Positions 56,212 through 64,000 of a stretch of 64,000 nt of DNA are shown here, one piece after another. The stretch's first letter is position 1, and each line of letters starts with the position of its first letter. The notes below the pieces were generated by a model. It worked only from the letters and a program-made list of their open reading frames with translations. It had not been told where the DNA came from and searched no databases. A program made the translations under genes and the position numbers. This DNA comes from Ottelia alismoides (Eukaryota; Streptophyta; Magnoliopsida; Alismatales; Hydrocharitaceae), in contig JAZKJV010005754.1 of NCBI GenBank assembly GCA_037367405.1, positions 1 through 64,000 of the forward strand, written 5' to 3'.

Positions 56212-58627
56212 ATGTTAGAATATTGGTCACCATATCCATGTCACTCTTCGTCGACCTTATTCCGGTCATCTCCATCCTCTTATTCCTCTTCATACACATA
56301 CCTCGACCGTGAAGTCAGAACTCTGACTGATTTCTCCACTTCTTCGTCCTTCTCACCTACCCCACATTCTTACACCCTTGACCCACATCCACCCTGGATT
56401 GACTCACCACATTCACGTCCGCTTGCTGGAATGAAAGAACCAATCAAAGGGCAAGCGACTGATAAAATGAACGATTGGCATAATCAGTTGACCCCCACAT
56501 ACCTCATTCTCACCTCGAGTTGGGACAGAACAACAATTGACATATACACATCCCAACTTAACCTTAGGGTACAACATGATCGATCAGAATAATCGAATGG
56601 AGAGGCCTACACCATACGATCTTCCTGACTTGATTGACCTGAGTGATAGAGACCACATTGACCAACCTTTATATCCCCCATTCGGAGAGCCGACATATAC
56701 AAGGGAATGGATTCATGCGATTGATTTACAGACCCCCTGTCTACTAACTCCACCTGATGAGGCTCCGACCAATAACTTCCATACAGATGGGCCATACTCA
56801 ACCTAGTATTGCACACCTGAGTCAAGGTGTATTGAGTATAAGAGCCCGAGTTCTCAGCAATATCCTCCAATTGCACCGACTTCTCTCATGAGGTGTCATG
56901 AGAACTTATTGGAGGATGACATTTGTAGACCTATCAAGAGTCCAGGTAGGAATGTGGATCATGGATTTCACGGATTGAATTCTGAAAACCCGGAAGACAT
57001 CGGATTGACCACACGTCATGTACAGCTGGAGTCCCTTCTATCTCCCTCTTCTACTAACCACTTTCCCTGCAAAACAGAGCCTGTACATTCTCCTAATCCT
57101 CCTTCACCTATCAAAAAGACCTAAAAAATTGAAAACTTAGAAAACAACATAAAAATTGAAAATAGAAAAGATCGACAAAAATTGGATCCTGCACTTAGGG
57201 AAGCATTGGATAGAAATTTGATTTTTGAGCTTCCCTGAATAATGGCCATTGAACACTTTCTTGACCTTAACAGATTTGTGAGAAGTAAATTGATGCCTAA
57301 AAGGTCAGGCAATAAGAGAACAAGGACTGAGAAACATGGAGTGTCTATGGCCACATCTTTGACGATAGGGAGAAAAACCAAGAGCCACAGAGTAAAGTGG
57401 TTGCCTAGGTTTGATTGTGAAATCAAAGATACCACATTCACCCATGCAAGAATCGATGATGACTCACCTATTAATATCCTCCCGACCTCCGTGTTTGCCT
57501 AGCTCAAACTCGGATCTGCCAAGAAGTCAAGAGAGATCATTCAGTTAGTAGATCGGCCCATTAAACGGTCGAGAGGAACCATTTCTGTCATCATTACTTT
57601 CTAAGGTGCTTTATTTGAGATAGACTTTACGATCGTTGACATTGAGCACCGAGGATAGTTCACTCAGTCTTCGATCATTCTTAGGAAGCCGTTCTTAGCC
57701 TTGGCTAAGGCAACTATAGATTGTGAGACTCGGGAGATAGATTTCTCTGCATTGGGAGCACTCTGACCTTACCCGATCTTTGAGGACACACGATATTCCA
57801 AGTTAACCCGTAAAGTCACAGACAGTCGTGACCTTCGAGAGACAGTGGAGTCCCGTCTCTCTACTACACCTGAGATACCAACTGTCCAGACGATCATTGG
57901 TTAAGAGACTCCCTACACCTCAAAACCACCCACTGCTTGCATCACCACCACCGCGACAACTTCTAGAGAGGACTCACGACCAGAAGCTATCAATGAGTCG
58001 GACATGACCTTTGTGGATTGTTTTGATCATTTCGATGATCCGACACAAGAAACTAACAATGTCAAGTCAAGTGAGACCATTGTTCCTTACCAGAGACGTG
58101 TGCTGACCCTGCAGGAGTATTATAATTCATATGGTGACTCATTTGATGATGAACCTCTGGTCAGAACCTCACACTCACTACATCCATGATCTAACCCAAA
58201 AGAGACAACTGAGACCAAATTGACCAATCTTGATAAATTAGTTTCTCCATCCTCTAGTCGGTCATCTGGTAAGAAGAAGAAGAGTATTGATTCCTTGAGG
58301 TGTTCCCTCAAAGTCCTTAAGACATATCAATCTCCTCTTTCTCTTGATGCTTCAGGTTCTAGAAAACCGGCTAAGAAAGTTACCTTCGTTGTACCAGAGA
58401 AGGAACTTTCTGAGGAGTCCTCATCAGGTCCGGATGAGGTGATCTATATGAGTGAGCTCAGTTCGGATGTTCTGAAGCCATATTTGAGCAAGCAGTCGTG
58501 TGTCGACCCTTGCTGGACGTTTCCCACACCTCACTATTATTCCTCTGCAGACGACTCTGACAGCGACACATATGTATACTACCCACCCCCTCGCTCCCGC
58601 AAGAAGGTCCGTCACAAACCTTCTTGA
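56212..58627 (+). pseudogene. G3 broken ORF (Ser/Pro-rich part, protease-like part, 135-residue tail)
   Basis: Homologous to G2 ORF1 to ORF3 over its full length. ATG 56212 gives MLEYWSPYPCHSS. The frame is shifted near 56510 and has in-frame stops near 56805, 57124, 57237, 57502, 57602, 57657, 57766, 57903 and 58189, against one stop and one frameshift in G2. The protease-like part has DDDSPINILPT where an active site would be, so G3 and G2 share the loss of the catalytic motif. The last 135 codons (58220..58627) are open and the same length as in G2, with SELSSDVLKPYL and RSRKKVRHKPS preserved. Function unknown. Confidence 0.85.
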
Positions 58628-58736
58628 TCCTTGTACCTCCTTACTCCTCCTTGTACAGATTTCCCTTCCTTTATTTCCTTCTCTCCCCCGTGATTCGCAT
58701 CACTCTCCCCAGTACCGTATCATTTTCATTTTGTGG

Positions 58737-59004
58737 CTATACATAGGATGATTAGATCCTAAGTATAGGGGGTGAGTGACCCGAGTTGCTCCATCTCTTT
58801 TTTTTTCTTTCTGTATATTCTTTCCAGATCCCATCGGTTCTCACACTTACTCTTTTCCTATACTTAGGCTGACCAGAGCCTAAGTATAGGGGGAGCCGAT
58901 GCCTACCATGTGTACATACTCATTCATTTCTCCCCTTGACCTTGACCGCCCTATTTTTGCTCTTCTTCTACACTTAGGCTGATCAAAGCCTAAGTATAGG
59001 GGGG
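58737..59004 (+). repeat. G3 array of three stem-loops ending in polypurine-tract copies
   Basis: Unit 1: CTATACATAGGAT 58737..58749 with ATCCTAAGTATAG 58756..58768. Unit 2: CTATACTTAGGCT 58858..58870 with AGCCTAAGTATAG 58877..58889, a perfect 13-bp stem. Unit 3: CTACACTTAGGCT 58968..58980 with AGCCTAAGTATAG 58987..58999. Loops of six bases; each right arm runs into GGGG or more. G3 has one more simple unit than G2. Confidence 0.9.
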
Positions 59005-59040
59005 CAGATCGACTTCCATACTTTTTATTATTTTAGTTGT

Positions 59041-59157
59041 CCTACGCTTAGCACGAACTATGTCTTTTTCTCTCTTCTTGTGCTTTGAGGACAAAGCACA
59101 TGCTAAGTATAGGGGGCATGTATATATTACATAAATACTTTACCCATAGCTCGTACT
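59041..59157 (+). other. G3 large 3' stem
   Basis: AGCACGAACTATG (59050..59062) against CATAGCTCGTACT (59145..59157), with two mismatches. Between them TGCTAAGTATAGGGGG (59101..59116) can pair with CGCTTAGCA at 59045..59053. Same plan as G1 and G2, slightly decayed. Confidence 0.75.
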
Positions 59158-59204
59158 TTCGCGTATTTTTGTATATATTATACAATAATTACCGGGTGGG
59201 TAAA

Positions 59205-59420
59205 ATTGAAAAAAAATCTTTTAAAAAAAACTCTTATTTGCTTAAAAAAACTTTTTCAAAGAAAAAAAAATCTATTTTCTTTCTTTTAAAAATATGTGTT
59301 TTTTTAAAAAAAGCTTTTTGAAAAAAAAAGAAGAAGAAAAAGAAGGAAAACATATTTCTTTCTTCCTTTCCTTTTCAAAAAAAACAAAAAAAACAATACA
59401 AAACAAAACCCAAAAAAACT
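59205..59420 (+). repeat. G3 oligo(A)/oligo(T) block
   Basis: A-runs of 6 to 9 alternating with CTTTTT-like words; same place as in G2 (22370..22690) but shorter and with different word order. Confidence 0.8.
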
Positions 59421-60663
59421 AACTAACTAATAAGTTGGTTTAATCCCGACACCTTCACTTTCACACAAGACTAGTGATGATCAAGAACACTTTGAGCTCT
59501 TGAGATTTTAAGTTAACCAGCCTTAGTCATTAGGGTCTTTTGACTTAATTATTCACATTTTCCTAGTTTGAAAGATTTGTGTTCTATATTGCATGCTTAG
59601 TCTCTACCTTAAGAATATGATCAGCACCTCACACACACGATTGCAGTTATGATGAGATGAGTTGAAATTTCACTTGAGGAACTGTGACGAGGGATTTGAG
59701 TTTGGACCTGATTTGATGATGCTCAAGGATGGGATAAAATCAATGAAGGTTTCATGAAACTTGAGTGTCAGCACCATTAACCAGTATGAGAACATGGTTC
59801 TTGTACTATCACTTGATATTTACCTATATGTCAGGGTGTGATATAAAATAAAAAATTGTTGATCAGTGTGTGTCAACTCTTGGTAAAAGCAGTGGAGCTA
59901 GCCAAAAATATTACAAAGCAATGAAATGTCAAAGAAAAGCTCTCATTCCACAAAGTCAAAAACCAAAGAGCTTCCACCAAAGGCGAGCACTCCAAACCAT
60001 TTCAAAGTGTACACTTGGACCACCGCTATTAGGACCAGGAGTCAGGCTTGCACCAAAAAAGGGCTCTGCATCGTAAATGCTACAAGTCTGGGTGTAGAAG
60101 GTACGATAGGTACTCAAAAAAAAGGCACACCCCGATGTACTCCCAGGAAAACAAGTGCAGACGACTCCATCTTCTCTTGACAGACGCACTGATCAACACC
60201 AAAAAATGCATTGAGTAATAAGGAACTTGAGAGAATCCTTGTTCCAATGAGAGGGAGAGAAGAAATGATACAATCCTATGCCCTCCATCAACTGGCCTTC
60301 CATCTACACTTTTTAAACTGACAACTAAAGAGACGGTGGATTGGATGCAAGAAATGGTTTATTCCCTAGTGTTGAGGATTGGGTTCTTAGGAGAGTCTCT
60401 TGGACTGGAACCATGGGTGACGTTACGACTCTACTCTTGTAATTGTAGTAAACACTTAAGTCATATCCATACTATATATGTATACAAAGAGAGTCTGATG
60501 ATTAGGGAAATTGGATACCTTTAGACTAGAGCTTGGTTTAGCTTAGAATTTTAGGATCTCTAAAACCGAGAGTTCTTGAACGGATCAAGTCTTGTATTCA
60601 CAGCACAGTCAGGGGTTATTCTAACTTATTTATTCTTTATTTGCTCAAGGACTACCAAAGTTT
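59421..60663 (+). other. G3 3' noncoding region
   Basis: Near-colinear with G2 22691..23946. The reading frame at 23149..23418 of G2 is split here between 59870..60076 and 59926..60180. No gene supported. Confidence 0.7.
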
Positions 60664-60675
60664 AAGTATAAGGGG
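60664..60675 (+). promoter_or_regulatory. G3 polypurine tract
   Basis: AAGTATAAGGGG before the 3' LTR, a variant of AAGTATAGGGGGG in G1 and G2. Confidence 0.88.
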
Positions 60676-63609
60676 TGATGAATCCACGATTCATCATCTC
60701 AATATCTTGATCTTAGCAAAATCTCCGAGTAAAATCCCAAATAAATGTCTATAAATCAATAACAAAATGACTCCTGTAAATAAAACACATTAATAGTTGT
60801 AGATTCGATTGAACAAAATAAATTAACAATAAAAAGCCGCAAAATTAAAGGAGTTTATCACCTATAAATAGCGAAAAACTTCATGGATTTTTAATAATTT
60901 CATTTCAACTCCTTTTTGGCTAATTCTTTTCAGACTTGTTTATAAAAATTTATATAGAAATACAAAAATATAAAACAAATTTTACCTCAAATAAACGCTC
61001 CTAGATCCCAAAAAGAAAACGCCGTAAAGTCCAACTTCCAAGCCAAATTCCTACTCCATATGATCTCTGAATTCATCAAATTCACTTTCAAAATTCAAGT
61101 TAGAAAATTATTTATCCAACGGAAGTGGTTTCATTAAAATCAGAGCTTGTTTGCAAAAGTTGGGTTTTGGGACCTAGATGTACATTGTATATTATGTATA
61201 TATTCATTCTTTCCTCATTTTTTATTTTATCTTTCATAATTACTAAAAATACAAAAAAATCATGCTTGTGTTGTATTTTCATTGTAGTATTTTATTGTAT
61301 TTTTCTATTGTAAAATATCTCCTATTAAAAAGACAAAAAAATATAAATTAGAAAAGCAAACAAAAAATATACATAGTGTTTGTCTTATTTTATTCCCCTT
61401 TTTCTTCTCTTTTCTTTTATTTTATTTTATTGTATTTAAAGTAGCCTACTTTAATTTATTTTATTTTTCTTTTATTTTTCTCCATTCTCTACAATAACTT
61501 CTATTATACCACCAACTCCCATTCCACCCCAACTTCTTCATCTAACCTCCATTCAACTCCACCAATAATCTAACCTCCATTCATCTCCACAATCTTTCCA
61601 ACCTCCCTTTCTCTTCTTCTTTATATTCATCTCTACATTCTCATTTTTGTCGATACACCATTCTTTTAGAAAAAGGAGAGAGCTTGGAACGTGGTGTCGG
61701 TTACAACAGCTTATCATCTTCCTTAAGTGACGACCTCCATCAGGCGAGATCCGTGGTGACCACCATTGCTGCGTCACGAGTTCCTCATCAAGCTCGCTCA
61801 GCTTCTCCGATTTTAGTTTCTCCAATCAGATCGAGGCAATGATAGGAGTTCAGCTTAGCTGCTCCGCAAATCCGACGAAGATTTAGGTAAGTATTCCTTC
61901 GTATTTCTCTTGTTATTTTCGTTTATCTCACATTTTGTTTCCGTATTGTTTTCACCACCACCATTATTTTATCCATCATCACCATTATCCACATCCATCA
62001 TCACCATTATCCACATCCATCATCCTCTTCATCTTTGCCTTTTATTATTTTTTTATATACTTATTTGTTTCCTATTTAATTTTTTTTAAAAAAAATAAAA
62101 AACCTAAAAAATAGTACAAAAAATCTAAAAACAATAAAAAAACGGCCAAGCCGCCGCGACCGGTGCCGCTCCTGCAGCTCCTGTTCACCGCTCCCACGAG
62201 GAGCGTCGCGGCTCCACGCAGCCGCCCTCAGCTCGCCATCGATTCGTCTAGTGGACTACCGTCGCCCCTTCACCTCGCAACCTCGCCCCCATGCTCCATC
62301 TCCGCCTACAGCCGTGCGCCACCCTCGTGTGGTCCCCTCTACGTTCTCTCCACCAGCGGTGCCGCCCCGCACTTCCCCTAGCAGCAGCACCTCGCCTCTG
62401 TCGCCGTCCCTTTTGGGTGCCGCCTGCGTCTCCAGGAAGAAGAAGGAAAGTTGTTTTTTTATTTTATATTATGTAAAAATTGCACTTTTTATTTTTTTAA
62501 TTTTGTACTATTCCAAAAGTGTCCCTGTGCACATGTTTGTTTGTCAAATTTTAATTCTCTTTTGCACGGATACCATGTGTTCGTATTTTAATTTGGACCT
62601 CATTATTGGATATTTTGTTCAATGAAAAATGTAATGATGTTGAGCAACTAGTTCTCTACCAAGTGGATATTTATTTATATTTTTCGGATATATGAGTAAT
62701 TAATTAAAATTGTCTAATTGAAATTCTGCATATTTTACCCACTCTGGACTCTTAAATTGATATCTCTCACACAATTTCTTTAAAACCTCTTAAAAAATCA
62801 GGAAAATGCCTTGAAATGTGATTAAGTTACAATCCAAAGTTCACGTCCATTGGATTTGTCTTGTGCCTAAAATAAATTAAAGAGTGATATGATTATTTGA
62901 TTTTTATATAAATCCACATACATCCTTTTCAAAACAAGTCTCCTGAATTGCATATAAAAATACCTTATTGAGATAATTAGCACTCTGATTAATTTGATAG
63001 CGTGGATTTATTAGGAATTATTTACTCACTATCACTCTGTTTTCACTAAAAAATCCATAAAAAGTTCACATATTGTCAAAAAATTCCAAAAATACTACTG
63101 TAGCTTTCTTGCATCATGTTTATGTATAAATAAATGTTTCTTGATTTTTGCTTATTGTTTGTGTGTGAAATTGTGAAAAAACCTATAAAAGGTGTGCATT
63201 TTTATTTGTTGCATTTTAATTCCTAAAAATACAAAAAATGTGTTTTGTGATCCTCACTAGATTAAGATTCTAGAAAAAATACGATTTTGGCTAAATTGGA
63301 CTTATTTTCTATTAAATTTAATTCAGCTTAATTGTGTGCTTTCTTAGTGACTTACATCACTTGCATTTTGCATTGTCATTTATATTTCCATAAAAAATTT
63401 AAAAAATCCGAATTGGACACCTAGAACTAAATTTTTGAATTAACTCCAAAGTTGTTCCTTTGCCCCCCTGTGTTGGACCCCGGACTTACCCAGTATATAA
63501 ATTAAAGCCGAGACACTCTTCACGGAGATCTTCTCTCGGTCCTGATTGAATCGCTAAGTACACGTACTACAACGTGCCAAAATTAAATCACGTATTCAGT
63601 GACATGTCA
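60676..63609 (+). repeat. G3 3' LTR (2.9 kb)
   Basis: TGATGAATCCACGATTCATCA to GACATGTCA. Colinear with the 5' LTR apart from small indels, including a small duplication of a CACCATTATCCACATCCATC-like word near 61980..62010. GC-rich block 62140..62445, splice donor 61884..61892. Confidence 0.93.
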
Positions 63610-63614
63610 CCTAG
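63610..63614 (+). repeat. G3 right target site duplication CCTAG
   Basis: CCTAG immediately after the LTR end GACATGTCA. Five bases is the usual gypsy duplication length. Confidence 0.93.
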
Positions 63615-64000
63615 ATATTAGAATACACTCATTGTTTAATTCTAAATGTTGGAAATAAACATGAATTCGGTAATAGACCTGTAATAAAAGGTTATGATGG
63701 ATATATATCATATTGTAATCTAGCATCTAGTTGACTCTATAAAATTAGAAAATTAATGAATGGTTCATTAACATTTCTAACACTGAAAATAAACCATATA
63801 AGATCAATAGGAGGATGTAGATTATTTGATAATGATCTGGAATCGAGTCTTGGACATAAGTCTATTGATGAGGTCAATAGATAAGTAAGAAATGAAACTT
63901 TAGAGTGTCTAAAATTTCAAATCTTACATACTTGTGAATATTGTATTCAAAAATAGAAAATGTCCAATGTACCCTTCTCTGGGAATGGTGCAAGATGTTA
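63610..64000 (+). pseudogene. C2 protease end and integrase zinc region, cut by window edge
   Basis: Continues C2 after G3. LGHKSIDEVNR (with a stop after it) and HTCEYCIQK correspond to LGHLSIDITN and PTCKHCIRG of C1, the H-H-C-C region before the integrase core. Two stops are visible. It begins with CCTAG, the right target duplication of G3. Confidence 0.82.

Larger units (their letters stand above)
51904..63609 (+). mobile_element. G3: complete non-autonomous Athila-like retrotransposon with target duplication
   Basis: 11.7 kb, flanked by CCTAG at 51899..51903 and 63610..63614. LTRs of 2.9 kb, tRNA-Asp primer site, leader, a broken ORF of the G2 type, four stem-loop units, oligo(A/T) block, 3' noncoding region and polypurine tract. 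No reverse transcriptase, RNase H, integrase or capsid. Over the first 185 bp the LTRs differ at about nine bases plus two small gaps, close to the G2 level. Confidence 0.95.
46533..64000 (+). mobile_element. C2: Ty1/copia retrotransposon, split by G3, right end outside window
   Basis: Occupies 46533..51903 and 63610..64000. It has a 5' LTR, a primer site for initiator tRNA-Met, a long leader, a badly decayed gag/protease, and then G3. On the far side the integrase zinc region resumes and runs off the window. LTR and leader match C1. Confidence 0.9.

Overview
The window looks like heterochromatic or intergenic DNA from a flowering plant with a repeat-rich genome. It is AT-rich and consists of nested LTR retrotransposons. 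I recognise no host protein gene, tRNA or rRNA. The species cannot be named from the sequence. All coding matter is Ty3/gypsy (Athila-like: no chromodomain, primer site matching tRNA-Asp) or Ty1/copia (primer site matching initiator tRNA-Met).

Names used here. Gypsy-type elements are G1 to G6; copia-type elements are C1 and C2, two copies of one family. The oldest layer is G6 (31891..36931, minus strand), which keeps LTR pieces, a leader and a 3' noncoding region but no gag-pol. C1 inserted into the G6 3' LTR and occupies 12254..15284 and 26943..31890. C1 was itself hit by G1 (1..12253, 5' end outside the window) and G2 (15285..26942). On the other side G5 (36932..41929) inserted into the G6 5' LTR, G4 (41930..46532) into the G5 gag, C2 (46533..51903 and 63610..64000) into the start of the G4 coding region, and G3 (51904..63609) into the C2 protease region. 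G3 has a 5-bp target duplication, CCTAG, on both sides. The deepest stack is five layers, and the outer layers are visibly more decayed than the inner ones.

G1 is the only element with a nearly complete polyprotein: gag tail, aspartic protease, reverse transcriptase, RNase H and an integrase with its full D-D-E triad. A few one-base indels break it. G2 and G3 belong to a different, apparently non-autonomous family. They have the same LTR ends, tRNA-Asp primer site and polypurine tract, but reverse transcriptase, RNase H, integrase and a recognisable capsid domain are all missing. Instead they carry a Ser/Pro/Tyr-rich reading frame, a protease-like segment that has lost the catalytic Asp-Ser-Gly, and a conserved 135-residue tail. 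A G1-like partner could supply enzymes in trans.

The most unusual signal lies downstream of the coding region in G1, G2, G3 and, decayed, G6. It is an array of stem-loops, each ending in a copy of the polypurine tract (AAGTATAGGGGG), followed by a larger stem that could form two mutually exclusive pairings, then in G2 and G3 an oligo(A)/oligo(T) block, then the true polypurine tract and LTR. Every gypsy LTR starts with a short palindrome (TGATGAATC...GATTCATCA). Most contain a GC-rich block in an otherwise AT-rich LTR, and the G2/G3 LTRs carry a strong splice donor.
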